DNA from: Leifsonia virtsii
GTDB taxonomy: Bacteria; Actinomycetota; Actinomycetes; Actinomycetales; Microbacteriaceae
Length of the DNA stretch: 64,000 bases
Direction: 5' to 3'
NCBI RefSeq assembly: GCF_030433675.1
Contig: NZ_JAROCB010000004.1
Coordinates: 434,001-498,000, forward strand
Positions 25,533 through 36,042 of the stretch are shown in pieces. Below the pieces are notes generated by a model. That model saw nothing but the letters and a program-made list of their open reading frames with translations, had not been told where the DNA came from and did no database searches. A program made the position numbers and the translations under genes. The first letter of the stretch is position 1; each line of letters starts with the position of its first letter.

Positions 25533-27758
25533 GTGACTGATGTCGAACTCCACGCCGGGGGCGTGGACACCAGCGACCTGACCTCGCTCAAGGTGGCGGA
25601 GCTGCAGGCTCTCGCCGCCGAGCTCGGGCTCCAGGGCGCAGGCCGGCTCCGCAAGGGCGAACTGGTCGAAGCGATCGCCGCCGCGCGTGCGGCCGCCGCT
25701 CCGTCCGACGCCGCTGCCGAGCCGCAGAGCGAGCCGGCGACCGCCGCCTCGCAGGTACTCACCGAGCCGCTCATCGCCGAGCCGGCTGCAGCGCCGGTCC
25801 CGACCGAGACGGGAAACCCGGGCATCGCCGAGCCGCTGACGGACGCGCTCATCACTGAGCCGCTGATCGCCGAGCCGGCGGGCGCCGAGCGCGTCGAGCC
25901 GACCGTCGGCGACCCGGTGCTTCCGCAGACGGACGCCGCCCAGGGCGGCTCCGAGCCGCGCCGCCGCGGTTCGCGACGCGTCAGCAGCCCGGATGGCACC
26001 GGGATCGCGGCCGGCACGCACGTCAACTCCGGCGCCACCGGCGTCGACTCGCTCATCCCCGACGTGGATGCGCTGCTCGACTCCGCGCTCGCGTCCCGCG
26101 AGCAGGCGCGCGGCCAGCAGAACGGCCAGAACGCCCAGAACGGCGACCAGGGTCAGGGCCAGGGCAACGGCGGCGGACGTCGTCGTCGCGGCCGCGGCCA
26201 GGGCGGCCAGAACGGCGAGCAGCCCCAGGACGCCGCCGCGCAGACCGAGCAGCAGGCCGAGCAGCCCGAGGGCGCTCGCGCCGAGGGGCAGGCCGAGCAG
26301 GGCGAGGGTGCGCAGGGCGAGCAGCAGGGCTCCGGCCGCAACCGCCGCAACCGCAACCGCAACAAGAACAATGCCCAGCAGAACGAGCAGGGCCAGGGCC
26401 AGCCGAAGGACCTCCAGCAGGGCGGCCAGGGCACTCAGCAGCAGGGCCAGCAGAACCGCGGCCAGAACGCCGAGCAGGCCGAGGGCGAGCGCGCCGGCCG
26501 CTACCGCGACCGCAACCGCAAGCGCCGCGGCGGCACCGTCGGAGACGACTTCGAGCCGGAGCTGACCGAGGACGACGTCCTCATCCCGGTCGCCGGCATC
26601 CTCGACGTGCTCGACAACTACGCGTTCGTACGCACCACCGGCTACCTGCCGGGCGCGAGCGACGTGTACGTCTCGCTCGGCCAGGTCAAGAAGTACAACC
26701 TGCGCAAGGGCGACGCCGTCGTCGGCGCCATCCGCCAGCCGCGCGAGGGCGAGAACAACACCCGCCAGAAGTACAACGCGCTGGTCAAGGTCGACTCCAT
26801 CAACGGGCAGACCCCGGAGGAGGCGGCCGGCCGCGTCGAGTTCGGCAAGCTCACGCCGCTGTACCCGCAGGAGCGCCTGCGCCTCGAGACCGAGCCGTCC
26901 AAGGTGACCCAGCGGATCATCGACCTGGTCGCCCCGATCGGAAAGGGCCAGCGCGGCCTCATCGTCGCGCCGCCGAAGGCCGGCAAGACGATCGTGATGC
27001 AGCAGATCGCCAACGCGATCACGGCGAACAACCCCGAGGTGCACCTGATGGTCGTCCTGGTGGACGAGCGTCCGGAAGAGGTCACCGACATGCAGCGCAC
27101 GGTGAAGGGCGAGGTCATCGCCTCCACCTTCGACCGCCCCGCCGAGGACCACACCACCGTCGCCGAGCTCGCCATCGAGCGTGCGAAGCGCCTGGTGGAG
27201 CTGGGCCACGACGTGGTCGTGCTGCTCGACTCCATCACCCGCCTCGGTCGCGCGTACAACCTGACCGCTCCGGCGTCGGGCCGCATCCTCTCTGGCGGCG
27301 TGGACGCGTCCGCGCTGTACCCGCCGAAGCGCTTCTTCGGCGCCGCCCGCAACATCGAGCACGGCGGCTCGCTGACCATCCTCGCGTCGGCGCTGGTGGA
27401 GACCGGCTCCAAGATGGACGAGGTCATCTTCGAGGAGTTCAAGGGCACCGGCAACATGGAGCTCCGCCTGTCGCGCCAGCTGGCCGACAAGCGCATCTTC
27501 CCGGCCGTCGACGTCAACGCCTCCGGCACCCGCCGCGAGGAGATGCTGATGGGCCAAGACGAGGTCAAGATCACCTGGAAGCTGCGCCGCGCCCTCGCCG
27601 GGCTCGACCAGCAGCAGGCCCTCGAGATCGTGCTCGGCCGCCTCAAGGAGACCTCGAGCAACGTCGAGTTCCTGATGCAGGTGCAGAAGTCGATGCCGCA
27701 GCCGGCCAACGGTCACGGCAACGCGCACTCGCACGGCCACGAGAACGACCACCGCTAG
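25533..27758 (+). CDS. rho: transcription termination factor Rho, extended
   Basis: Hexameric RNA-dependent ATPase that terminates transcription. At 741 aa it is far longer than the 419-aa E. coli protein. An N-terminal SAP-like Rho_N helix pair (LKVAELQALAAELGL) is followed by a long disordered insertion (about 60-345): first EPLIAEPA repeats, then Q/N/G/R-rich sequence with RNRRNRNRNK-type basic runs. The conserved part begins with the cold-shock-like RNA-binding domain (VLDNYAFVRTTGYLPG). Walker A is APPKAGKT, Walker B lies in VVVLLDSITRLGRAYN, and the Q/R-loops follow. A histidine-rich tail ends the protein. Such insertions are usual in actinobacterial Rho. The GTG follows a GGGGAAAGG site. 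Confidence 0.95.
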   Translation: MTDVELHAGGVDTSDLTSLKVAELQALAAELGLQGAGRLRKGELVEAIAAARAAAAPSDAAAEPQSEPATAASQVLTEPLIAEPAAAPVPTETGNPGIAEPLTDALITEPLIAEPAGAERVEPTVGDPVLPQTDAAQGGSEPRRRGSRRVSSPDGTGIAAGTHVNSGATGVDSLIPDVDALLDSALASREQARGQQNGQNAQNGDQGQGQGNGGGRRRRGRGQGGQNGEQPQDAAAQTEQQAEQPEGARAEGQAEQGEGAQGEQQGSGRNRRNRNRNKNNAQQNEQGQGQPKDLQQGGQGTQQQGQQNRGQNAEQAEGERAGRYRDRNRKRRGGTVGDDFEPELTEDDVLIPVAGILDVLDNYAFVRTTGYLPGASDVYVSLGQVKKYNLRKGDAVVGAIRQPREGENNTRQKYNALVKVDSINGQTPEEAAGRVEFGKLTPLYPQERLRLETEPSKVTQRIIDLVAPIGKGQRGLIVAPPKAGKTIVMQQIANAITANNPEVHLMVVLVDERPEEVTDMQRTVKGEVIASTFDRPAEDHTTVAELAIERAKRLVELGHDVVVLLDSITRLGRAYNLTAPASGRILSGGVDASALYPPKRFFGAARNIEHGGSLTILASALVETGSKMDEVIFEEFKGTGNMELRLSRQLADKRIFPAVDVNASGTRREEMLMGQDEVKITWKLRRALAGLDQQQALEIVLGRLKETSSNVEFLMQVQKSMPQPANGHGNAHSHGHENDHR

Positions 27759-27767
27759 CCCGGTATC

Positions 27768-27806
27768 GCGCCCGTCCGTCCTACCTCGCGCAGGACGGGC
27801 GGGCGC
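27768..27806 (+). terminator. terminator after rho
   Basis: A 15-bp GC-rich stem with one wobble (27768-27782 with 27792-27806) followed by TTCGTCGTT. Lies 10 bp past the rho stop and before prfA. Confidence 0.75.
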
Positions 27807-27845
27807 TTCGTCGTTCCCCGGCCTCCCTCGCAGAAAGAAGACCCC

Positions 27846-28919
27846 ATGTTCGAATCGGTGAACGCCCTCATCGCCGAGCACGACGACCTGCAGCAGCAGC
27901 TGTCCGACCCGGAGTTGCACAGCGACCCTGTGCGGTCGAAGCGCGTCAACCGCCGCTACGCCGAGCTGTCGCGCATCGTCGCCGCCTACACCGAGTGGAA
28001 GCAGCTGTCGGACGACCTGGAGGCCGCCCGCGAGCTCGCTGCAGAGGACGCCGCCTTCGCCGAGGAGATCCCGGGCCTGGAGCAGAGTCTCGCGGACACG
28101 TCCGAGAAGCTGCGCCGGCTGCTCATCCCGCGCGACCCCAACGACTCACGCGATGTGATCATGGAGATCAAGATGGGCGAGGGCGGCGCGGAGTCGGCGC
28201 TGTTCGCCGGCGACCTGCTGCGGATGTACCTCCACTACGCCGACTCGAAGCGCTGGAAGGCCGAGATCATCGAGCAGACCTCCAGCGACCTCGGCGGCAT
28301 CAAGGACGTGCAGGTGGCCTTCAAAGGCACCTCCAGCGACCCGGCCGAGGGCGTCTGGGCGCACCTGAAGTACGAGGGAGGCGTCCACCGCGTGCAGCGC
28401 GTGCCGGCGACCGAGTCGCAGGGCCGCATCCACACCTCCGCCGCCGGCGTGCTGGTGTTCCCGGAGGTGGACGAGCCGGAGGAGGTCGAGATCAGCCCGA
28501 ACGACCTCAAGATCGACGTCTTCAGGTCCTCCGGCCCCGGCGGCCAGTCGGTCAACACGACCGACTCCGCGGTGCGCATCACGCACGTGCCGACCGGCAT
28601 CGTCGTCTCGATGCAGAACGAGAAGAGCCAGCTGCAGAACCGCGAGGCCGCGATGCGCGTGCTGCGCGCACGGCTGCTCGCGCGTCAGCAGGAGGAGGCG
28701 GACGCCGAGGCGGCCGAGTTCCGCAAGGGCCAGATCCGCACCATGGACCGGTCGGAGCGCATCCGCACCTACAACTTCCCGGAGAACCGGATCGCCGACC
28801 ACCGCACCGGCTACAAGGCCTACAACCTCGACGCCGTCATGAACGGCGCCCTGGACCCCGTCATCGACAGCAACATCGCCCTCGACGAGGAGACGCGCCT
28901 GGCCAACCTCGCCGACTGA
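27846..28919 (+). CDS. prfA: peptide chain release factor 1
   Basis: RF1 releases peptides at UAA and UAG. The 357-aa protein has the PAT tripeptide (187-189, VPATES) that reads the stop codon and the GGQ motif (232-234, GPGGQSVN) that triggers hydrolysis. The helical N-terminal domain and C-terminal tail are complete. An AGAAAG-type site precedes the ATG. The partner methyltransferase prmC, usually directly downstream in the same direction, is here on the opposite strand across a 77-bp palindrome. Confidence 0.97.
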   Translation: MFESVNALIAEHDDLQQQLSDPELHSDPVRSKRVNRRYAELSRIVAAYTEWKQLSDDLEAARELAAEDAAFAEEIPGLEQSLADTSEKLRRLLIPRDPNDSRDVIMEIKMGEGGAESALFAGDLLRMYLHYADSKRWKAEIIEQTSSDLGGIKDVQVAFKGTSSDPAEGVWAHLKYEGGVHRVQRVPATESQGRIHTSAAGVLVFPEVDEPEEVEISPNDLKIDVFRSSGPGGQSVNTTDSAVRITHVPTGIVVSMQNEKSQLQNREAAMRVLRARLLARQQEEADAEAAEFRKGQIRTMDRSERIRTYNFPENRIADHRTGYKAYNLDAVMNGALDPVIDSNIALDEETRLANLAD

Positions 28920-28996
28920 CCCCAGCCAACAGCTCCTGAGTTTTTCGGCCTCCGAACGCGGATTCGCTCGAAGAACTCAGGAGCTGTTGGCTGGGG
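28920..28996. terminator. long palindrome, bidirectional terminator, family copy 1
   Basis: A 23-bp perfect stem starting one base after the prfA stop and ending 8 bp before the prmC stop. It continues through a wobble to TTCG/CGAA. The core CAGCTCCTGAGTT is shared with the element at 31516-31592. Each arm ends with T- or A-rich bases next to the loop rather than a 3' U tract. Confidence 0.8.
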
Positions 28997-29003
28997 CGGC
29001 GGG

Positions 29004-29894
29004 TCAGCGGAGGGCGGTGGTGGCCCGGTCGCGCGTGGTGAGGTCGCGGTGGGTGGCGGCGGCGCGCCAGCCGTCGGACGTCAGCAGGGCGCGGATCGCG
29101 GCGCCCTGCAGCTCGCCGTGCTCGAGCACGAGCGTGCCGCCGGGGTGGAGCAGGCGCCGGGCGACGCGTGAGATCGTGCGCACGACGTCCAGCCCGTCCG
29201 GGCCGCCGTAGAGCGCCGCGTGCGGGTCGTGCAGGCGCACCTCCGGGTCGCGCGGGATGGCGTCGTCCGGCACGTACGGCGGGTTCGAGATGACCACGTC
29301 CACCGTGCCGTCGAGCTCCGGCAGCGCGTCGGCCAGGTCGATGAACACGGGGGTGAGGTTCTCCGCGCCGACCTCGTCGATGTTGCGCCGGGCCCAGATG
29401 TACGCCTCGGGGGAGTTCTCGACGGCGTAGACGCGCGCGTGCGGCACCTCCGTCGCGAGCGCCAGAGCGATGGCGCCGCTGCCCGTCCCCAGGTCGACGG
29501 CCACCGGCGTCGGCGACGGGATGGCCCGGAGCGCGTCGATCGCGAGCTGCGCCACCTGCTCTGTCTCGGGTCGGGGGACGAAGACGCCCGGGCCGACGTT
29601 CAGCTCCAGCGACCGGAACGGGGCGCGGCCGGTGATGTGCTGCAGCGGCTCGCGGGCGGCGCGGCGCGCGGCCAGGTCGCGCAGGCGTTCGGCGTCCGCA
29701 ATGCTGACCGCAGAGTCCATCACCACGAGTGCCTGCACGCGTCCACGGCCGACCTCGAGCACGTGGCCGACCAGCAGCTCGGCGTCGACCTCCGGGTCGG
29801 GGACGCCGGCGCGCGCGAGCAGGGCGACGGTCTCGTCCCTGAGGGCGCGGACGGACACGGACGAGGAAGGGGATGCGGGGGATTCGGGGCTCAT
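29004..29894 (-). CDS. prmC: release factor glutamine methyltransferase PrmC
   Basis: Methylates the glutamine of the GGQ motif in RF1 and RF2. The 296-aa protein has an N-terminal five-helix domain ([20 protein letters not shown]), the SAM-binding motif [15 protein letters not shown] and the catalytic NPPY in [12 protein letters not shown]. The start is the ATG at 29894, 9 bp after a TAGGCT hexamer, so the mRNA is probably leaderless. Its orientation, convergent with prfA, is unusual, since these genes are normally co-directional. Palindromes related to each other lie at both ends of the prmC-cysK-cysE block. Confidence 0.94.
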   Translation of the reverse strand: MSPESPASPSSSVSVRALRDETVALLARAGVPDPEVDAELLVGHVLEVGRGRVQALVVMDSAVSIADAERLRDLAARRAAREPLQHITGRAPFRSLELNVGPGVFVPRPETEQVAQLAIDALRAIPSPTPVAVDLGTGSGAIALALATEVPHARVYAVENSPEAYIWARRNIDEVGAENLTPVFIDLADALPELDGTVDVVISNPPYVPDDAIPRDPEVRLHDPHAALYGGPDGLDVVRTISRVARRLLHPGGTLVLEHGELQGAAIRALLTSDGWRAAATHRDLTTRDRATTALR

Positions 29895-29903
29895 CGCCCG
29901 TCG

Positions 29904-29909
29904 AGCCTA
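29904..29909 (-). promoter_or_regulatory. prmC -10 box, leaderless
   Basis: TAGGCT on the minus strand, 9 nt before the prmC ATG, with no ribosome site between. Confidence 0.5.
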
Positions 29910-29996
29910 GCTCCTGTCACGAAGCTTCGCCGTGCGGGTGCGGCGTCTAGAGTGGTGAGGCGATCCCATCCACCCCGATCCGAGCGAGGAGAGGCC

Positions 29997-30935
<939 letters not shown>

Positions 30936-30939
30936 GCGG

Positions 30940-31509
30940 GTGCCGATCCTCCGCGCGCGCGAAGACATCCGGAATGCGCGCAGGCACGACCCGGCCGCGC
31001 GCGGCGGGGTCGAGGTCGCCGTCGTCTACTCCGGCCTGCACGCGATCTGGTCGTACCGCATCGCGCACCGGATGTGGCGCGCCGGCCTGCGGACGCCCGC
31101 GCGCATCCTCTCGCAGCTGACGCGGTTCCTGACCGGGATCGAGATCCACCCGGGCGCGCGCATCGGCCGCCGCTTCTTCATCGACCACGGGATGGGCGTC
31201 GTGATCGGCGAGACGACGTGGATCGGCGACGACGTCATGCTCTACCACGGCGTGACCCTGGGCGGCCGGGGGAGCGGTCACGGCAAGCGGCATCCCACCG
31301 TCGAGGACGGCGTGATCGTCGGCGCGGGCGCGAAGGTGCTGGGCGCGATCACCATCGGCGCCCACTCGGTCATCGGTGCCAACGCCGTCGTCACGCGCGA
31401 CGCGCCCGCCGACTCGCTCCTCGTCGGCGTGCCCGCCCACCCGCGGCCGCGCTCCGGCCACGAGCAGATCGCCGGCGACGACTGGCTCGACCCCGCCATC
31501 TACATCTGA
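30940..31509 (+). CDS. cysE: serine O-acetyltransferase
   Basis: Acetylates serine to O-acetylserine for CysK. This is the short 189-aa form. After an N-terminal helical region come left-handed beta-helix hexapeptide repeats ([38 protein letters not shown]) containing the catalytic DHGMG histidine and the [12 protein letters not shown] loop. The GTG at 30940 begins [18 protein letters not shown], the usual start for this form, 4 bp after the cysK stop. The C-terminal tail ends DPAIYI, ending in isoleucine as required for docking into CysK to form the cysteine synthase complex. Confidence 0.95.
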   Translation: MPILRAREDIRNARRHDPAARGGVEVAVVYSGLHAIWSYRIAHRMWRAGLRTPARILSQLTRFLTGIEIHPGARIGRRFFIDHGMGVVIGETTWIGDDVMLYHGVTLGGRGSGHGKRHPTVEDGVIVGAGAKVLGAITIGAHSVIGANAVVTRDAPADSLLVGVPAHPRPRSGHEQIAGDDWLDPAIYI

Positions 31510-31515
31510 CCCGCC

Positions 31516-31592
31516 CCCAAGCCATCAGCTCCTGAGTTCTTCGACCCAGCCGCGGCGTGTCGCTCGAAGAACTCTGGAGCTGATGGCTTGGG
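31516..31592. terminator. long palindrome, bidirectional terminator, family copy 2
   Basis: A 29-bp stem with one mismatch fills the gap between convergent cysE and HAD genes (stops at 31509 and 31600). It shares CAGCTCCTGAGTT-n-TTCG and the loop-proximal GCTCGAAGAACTC with the copy at 28920-28996, so both come from one repeat family. Confidence 0.8.
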
Positions 31593-31599
31593 CGGAGGG

Positions 31600-32226
31600 T
31601 CAGCGAGCGGCGAAGGCGTGCGCGGCGGCGAGCATGGCGTCGGTGTCGAAGGTGCCGTCGTCGCGCTTGGTGACGTGGTGCGCGTGCATGCCGCACTCGC
31701 GGGCGCCCTCGACGTTCGCCAGCGAGTCGTCGAACAGGATCGCGTCGGACGGCTTCACCCCGAACCGCCCGAGCGCGCGCGTGTAGATGCGCCGCTCGGG
31801 CTTCCGCGCGCCCAGCACGGCCGACACCAGGTCGTTGTCCTGGAGCACGCCCACGATCTCCGGCGTGAGCACCGGCAGCGAGTCCTTGAACGGGATGGGG
31901 TTGTTCGACAGCAGCGAGACCGTGCCGAGTGTCGCGGCCTCGTGCAGCACGGCGATCGACCCGGGGATGGGCGTCATGGCCGCCTTGCGCGCCTCCTGCC
32001 ACTGCGAGAGGGTCAGCCGGGCACCGGTCACCTCGGCGAACGCGTCGAGGTACTCCTCGCTTGTGGAGTACTCCCCGATCTCCGCAGCCCGCTCGAAGCC
32101 GCCCGCCCACCAGGTGGACGCGAGCCGGTACTGGCTCACACCTCCGAGCTCCGCGAGCTTGGGAAGCCGCTTGTGGAAGTCGTAGTCGTAGAGCGTCTTG
32201 TCGCAGTCGAAGAAGTAGACGTCCAT
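31600..32226 (-). CDS. HAD-family phosphatase
   Basis: A 208-aa haloacid dehalogenase-type hydrolase. Motif I is FFDCDKTLYD (nucleophile Asp7, with Asp9 completing DxD). Motif II is around LSNN (about 108), the motif III lysine is in GARKPERRIY, and motif IV is ILFDDSLANVEGA. The helical cap between motifs I and II marks subfamily I. Likely a small phosphometabolite phosphatase; substrate unknown. The ATG at 32226 has GGAGG very close upstream. It is divergent from tsaC. Confidence 0.88.
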   Translation of the reverse strand: MDVYFFDCDKTLYDYDFHKRLPKLAELGGVSQYRLASTWWAGGFERAAEIGEYSTSEEYLDAFAEVTGARLTLSQWQEARKAAMTPIPGSIAVLHEAATLGTVSLLSNNPIPFKDSLPVLTPEIVGVLQDNDLVSAVLGARKPERRIYTRALGRFGVKPSDAILFDDSLANVEGARECGMHAHHVTKRDDGTFDTDAMLAAAHAFAAR

Positions 32227-32270
32227 CGCCTCCAGTATCGTCCTCCCAGTCTGGGCGTCCGCCCCCCGGC

Positions 32271-32276
32271 TATCAT
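32271..32276 (+). promoter_or_regulatory. tsaC -10 box, leaderless or near-leaderless
   Basis: TATCAT ends 9 nt before the ATG at 32286. Confidence 0.55.
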
Positions 32277-32285
32277 TGAGCCGTC

Positions 32286-32978
32286 ATGGCTCCCATCTAC
32301 GACTGCTCGGTCGACTCCGAGCTGCTCACCGGCATGCGCCTCGCCCGTGCGGCGATCGGGCGCGGCGAACTCGTCGTCATCCCCACCGACACGGTCTACG
32401 GCGTCGCCGCCGACGCCTTCAGCCCCGCGGCGGTGCAGCGGCTCCTCGACGCGAAGGGACGCGGCCGCCAGTCGCCGCCGCCGGTGCTGGTGCCCGGCAT
32501 CCCGACGCTCGCGGCGCTGGCCGAGACCGTCCCGGACGAGGTGGACGCGCTCGTCAAGGCCTTCTGGCCGGGCGGGCTGACCATCGTGCTCCCGGCCTCC
32601 CCGTCGCTGGTGTGGGACCTGGGGGAGACCAAGGGCACCGTCGCGCTGCGCATGCCCGACAACACCATCGCGCTCGAGCTGCTGAGCGAGACCGGCCCGC
32701 TCGCCGTCTCGTCCGCCAACCTGACCGGCCGCCCGGCCGCCCGCACCGCCGTCGAGGCGGAGGGGATGCTCGGCGAGTCGATCTCCGTGTACCTCGACGG
32801 GGGAGAGGCGGGCTCCGCCTACGACCGCGTCGAGGGCAAGGACTCGTCGTCCACCATCGTGGACGCGACCGCCCTGGCCGCCGGCGTCGGGGGGCTGCGC
32901 ATCCTCCGTCACGGCGTCATCTCCGCCGACCGGCTGCGCGAGGTCGTGGGCGACGCCTTGGACGCTCCCGTACCGTGA
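32286..32978 (+). CDS. tsaC: threonylcarbamoyl-AMP synthase (TsaC/YwlC/Sua5)
   Basis: Makes threonylcarbamoyl-AMP for t6A37 modification of ANN-decoding tRNAs. The 230-aa YrdC-domain protein has the ligand-binding pattern GELVVIPTDTVYGVAADA, SPPPVLVP, FWPGGLTIVL, VALRMPD and the SSANLTG motif. It lacks the Sua5 C-terminal domain, so it is TsaC-like with a short extension. It follows the divergent HAD gene and overlaps the next gene by 3-4 bp, an arrangement frequent upstream of actinobacterial ATP synthase operons. Confidence 0.93.
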   Translation: MAPIYDCSVDSELLTGMRLARAAIGRGELVVIPTDTVYGVAADAFSPAAVQRLLDAKGRGRQSPPPVLVPGIPTLAALAETVPDEVDALVKAFWPGGLTIVLPASPSLVWDLGETKGTVALRMPDNTIALELLSETGPLAVSSANLTGRPAARTAVEAEGMLGESISVYLDGGEAGSAYDRVEGKDSSSTIVDATALAAGVGGLRILRHGVISADRLREVVGDALDAPVP

Positions 32979-34264
32979 CCCTCCTCCTCGCCCTCGCCCT
33001 GATCTCGGCCGTCATCACGTTCGGGATGTCGTTCGTCGTCTACAAGCTGGCGATGCGCTACAAGCTGTACCCGAAGATCCGGGCGCGCGACGTGCACACC
33101 CGGCCGACGCCCCGGCTCGGCGGCGTCGCGATGTTCCTCGGCATCCTGGTCGCGTTCGGCGTCTCCTGGCTGCTGTCGAGCCAGTTCGGCGTCCTGTCGC
33201 TGATCTTCTCCGATCAGGGTCCGATCCTCGCCATCCTCGGCGCGTCCCTGCTCATCGTCGTCCTCGGTGTCGCCGATGACATCTGGGACCTCGACTGGAT
33301 GACGAAGCTCGCCGGCCAGTTCGTGGCCGCCGGCCTGATCGCCTGGCTCGGCGTCCAGATCTACTCGCTGCCGATCGGCGGGCTGACCGTGGGGTCGCCC
33401 ATCATGTCGATCGTCATCACGCTCTTCGCGATCGTGCTCGTGATGAACGCGATCAATTTCATCGACGGACTGGACGGCCTCGTCGCCGGTGTCGCCCTGA
33501 TCGCGAACGGCACGTTCCTCATCTACACGTATCTGCTGCAGCGCGAGATCAGCCCGCAGAACTACTTCAGCCTCGCCGGCGTGATCGCGGCGATCCTGGT
33601 CGGCGCCTGCGCGGGCTTCCTCCCGCTGAACTGGCACCCGGCGAAGATGTTCATGGGAGACGCCGGCGCACTGCTGATCGGCCTGCTGATGGCCACCTCG
33701 GCGATCTCCGTCACGGGCACCATCAACCCGGAGACCCTGCAGACGCTCGGCCGGTCGTCGCTGGTGCCCGCGTTCATCCCGATCATCCTGCCGTTCGCCG
33801 TGCTGATCGTGCCGCTGCTCGACTTCGGTCTCGCCGTCATCCGGCGCCTCCGGGCGGGCAAGTCGCCGTTCAGCGCCGACCGCAAGCACCTGCACCACCG
33901 CCTGCTCGACATGGGGCACACGCACCTGCACGCGGTGCTGATCTTCTACGCGTGGACGGCGGTGCTCTCGATCGGCTGCCTGCTGTTCTTCTTCGACCCG
34001 TACTGGATGGCGATCGTGTTCGTCGCCATCGGGCTGGTCGTCTGCACCGCCTTCACGCTGGCTCCGCTGAGCCGGAGGAAGGCGAACGAGGCCGTCGCGG
34101 AGCTCGCGCCCGCGGGCAGCCGCGAGGCGGCCGAGACGGCCCGCTACGACCAGCTCGACGCCGCGAGCGAGCGCACGGCCGCGGCAGCGGCCCGCGCGGC
34201 CGCCGACGGCCGCACCACCACCACCACCACCGACGAGCAGACGCTCACCGAGGAGACCCGATGA
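32975..34264 (+). CDS. undecaprenyl-phosphate GlcNAc-1-phosphate transferase family (WecA/TagO)
   Basis: A 429-aa integral membrane enzyme of the MraY/WecA/TagO family that transfers a sugar-1-phosphate from a UDP-sugar to undecaprenyl (or decaprenyl) phosphate, starting wall polymer or lipid-linked glycan synthesis. Conserved cytoplasmic motifs are VLGVADDIWDLDW (Mg-binding DD), NAINFIDGLDGLVAG, MFMGDAGALLIG and the His-rich KHLHHRLLDMGHTH. About 11 membrane spans precede an Ala/Arg-rich tail ending in a Thr run. The GTG at 32975 overlaps the tsaC stop. WecA-type specificity is inferred from the HIHH-like motif; MraY itself normally sits in the dcw cluster. Confidence 0.88.
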   Translation: MTLLLALALISAVITFGMSFVVYKLAMRYKLYPKIRARDVHTRPTPRLGGVAMFLGILVAFGVSWLLSSQFGVLSLIFSDQGPILAILGASLLIVVLGVADDIWDLDWMTKLAGQFVAAGLIAWLGVQIYSLPIGGLTVGSPIMSIVITLFAIVLVMNAINFIDGLDGLVAGVALIANGTFLIYTYLLQREISPQNYFSLAGVIAAILVGACAGFLPLNWHPAKMFMGDAGALLIGLLMATSAISVTGTINPETLQTLGRSSLVPAFIPIILPFAVLIVPLLDFGLAVIRRLRAGKSPFSADRKHLHHRLLDMGHTHLHAVLIFYAWTAVLSIGCLLFFFDPYWMAIVFVAIGLVVCTAFTLAPLSRRKANEAVAELAPAGSREAAETARYDQLDAASERTAAAAARAAADGRTTTTTTDEQTLTEETR

Positions 34265-34767
34265 CCGACCACCCGGACGGCGCGCCCGCCGGCGCCCGCG
34301 CCCCCCGGCCGGCCCGCCCCGCCGCCCAGCCGACCTCGACGCCCGTGCTGCGCGACGTCCTGAAGTACGGCCTCATCCTGGCCGGTGCCATCGCGATCGT
34401 CGGGATGCTGCTCGGCGGCCTCTTCGCCGGCTGGGTCGGCGTGACGAGCGCCCTGATCGGCACCGCGATGGCAGCCGTGTTCCTCTCGATCACGGCGCTC
34501 AGCATCCTGATCGCGAACCGCTTCATCGGCTCCGACCTCTTCGTCGGCCTGTTCTTCGGCATCGTGCTGGGCGGCTGGATCGTGAAGTTCGTGCTGTTCC
34601 TGGTGCTCGCGATCCTGCTGCGGGACCAGCCGTGGATCAACCCCGTCGTGCTGTTCCTCAGCCTCATCGCGGGGGTGATCGGATCGCTCGTCGTCGACAT
34701 GATCGTGGTGTTCCGATCCCGCGTCCCCTACGCCAGCGACGTCACCCTCCCCGGTGAGAAGCGCTGA
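34261..34767 (+). CDS. AtpI-like membrane protein upstream of ATP synthase
   Basis: A 168-aa protein with a Pro/Ala-rich cytoplasmic N-terminus (about 35 residues) and four hydrophobic segments, with a basic C-terminus. Position directly before atpB and four-span topology match the actinobacterial AtpI-like proteins thought to help c-ring assembly or Mg2+ supply, but the sequence itself is poorly conserved. Its ATG overlaps the glycosyltransferase stop by 4 bp, so it is translated with that gene rather than from the atp promoter. Confidence 0.7.
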   Translation: MTDHPDGAPAGARAPRPARPAAQPTSTPVLRDVLKYGLILAGAIAIVGMLLGGLFAGWVGVTSALIGTAMAAVFLSITALSILIANRFIGSDLFVGLFFGIVLGGWIVKFVLFLVLAILLRDQPWINPVVLFLSLIAGVIGSLVVDMIVVFRSRVPYASDVTLPGEKR

Positions 34768-34940
34768 CCCGTATCCAATTCGTTATGGGCTGAAAACTCT
34801 TGTAGAGTTGTCAGTGATCCCCCACCCGTTCGCGCGAAGAAACCCGTAGCGCGAGTAGTGCAGGGTGTCCAAACGTTCGTCGTCGCGAGAGCTCTGAGCT
34901 CGACGCCCCGAAACAGGAGATAGCGCTGTTAGCTAACGCT
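34768..34940 (+). promoter_or_regulatory. ATP synthase operon promoter and leader
   Basis: TAGAGT at 34803-34808 with TTCGTT 18 bp upstream is a plausible SigA promoter, giving a leader of roughly 110-130 nt that ends in AGGAG (34915-34919). The region is more AT-rich than its surroundings, as expected for a strong housekeeping promoter. Confidence 0.5.
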
Positions 34941-35738
34941 GTGAACCTGCTGGTCCAGGCCGCAAGCTCCGAAGATGGAAGCTTCCAGGGTCCCTCGATC
35001 AACGAGTTCTTCCCCCCGACCCTGTTCACCATCGGTGGCCTCGAGTTCAACCGCATCATCGTCGTGCGTCTCCTCGCCACGATCGCGCTGATCCTCATCT
35101 TCTGGCTCGGCACGCGCCGGATGAAGCTCATCCCCGGCCGCTTCCAGTCGGTCGTCGAGATGGGGCTCGACTTCGTGCGCGTCAACATCGCGGAAGACCT
35201 GCTCGGCAAGAAGGACGGGCGCCGGTTCCTGCCGCTGCTGACCACCATCTTCTTCATGGTGCTGTTCTTCAACATCACCGGCATCATCCCCTTCCTCAAC
35301 ATCGCGGGCACCTCGGTCATCGCGGTCCCGCTGCTGCTCGCGATCGTCGCGTACGTGACCTTCATCTACGCGGGCATCAAGAAGAGCCCGGCGAACTTCT
35401 TCAAGAACGCGCTCTTCCCGCCCGGCGTTCCGTGGTTCCTCTACATCATCGTGACGCCGATCGAGTTCGTCTCGACCTTCATCCTGCGTCCGATCACGCT
35501 GACCCTCCGACTGCTCATGAACATGGTCGTCGGACACCTGCTGCTCGTCCTGTTCTTCACTGCGACGACGTTCTTCTTCTTCACCGCGGGCGGCTGGTGG
35601 TCGCTCTTCGGCATCGGTACCTTCGCCTTCGGGTTCGTCTTCACGCTCTTCGAGATCCTGGTCGCAGTCCTGCAGGCCTACGTCTTCGCACTGCTCACCG
35701 CTGTCTACATCCAGCTGGCAGTCGCCGAGGAACACTAA
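34941..35738 (+). CDS. atpB: F1Fo ATP synthase subunit a
   Basis: The proton-channel subunit a, 265 aa from the first conventional start. Membrane spans surround the conserved essential arginine in LRPITLTLRLLMNMVVGHLL, and the last span is LAVLQAYVFALLTAVYI-like. The start is uncertain: the GTG at 34941 has no ribosome site at usable distance (AGGAG ends 21 nt before), whereas a CTG at 34926 in the same frame lies 6 nt after it and would add five residues. First gene of the complete atpBEFHAGDC operon. Confidence 0.95.
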   Translation: MNLLVQAASSEDGSFQGPSINEFFPPTLFTIGGLEFNRIIVVRLLATIALILIFWLGTRRMKLIPGRFQSVVEMGLDFVRVNIAEDLLGKKDGRRFLPLLTTIFFMVLFFNITGIIPFLNIAGTSVIAVPLLLAIVAYVTFIYAGIKKSPANFFKNALFPPGVPWFLYIIVTPIEFVSTFILRPITLTLRLLMNMVVGHLLLVLFFTATTFFFFTAGGWWSLFGIGTFAFGFVFTLFEILVAVLQAYVFALLTAVYIQLAVAEEH

Positions 35739-36011
<273 letters not shown>

Positions 36012-36042
36012 GTCCTCTTTTCTCACTCGGTAAGGAGGAACC

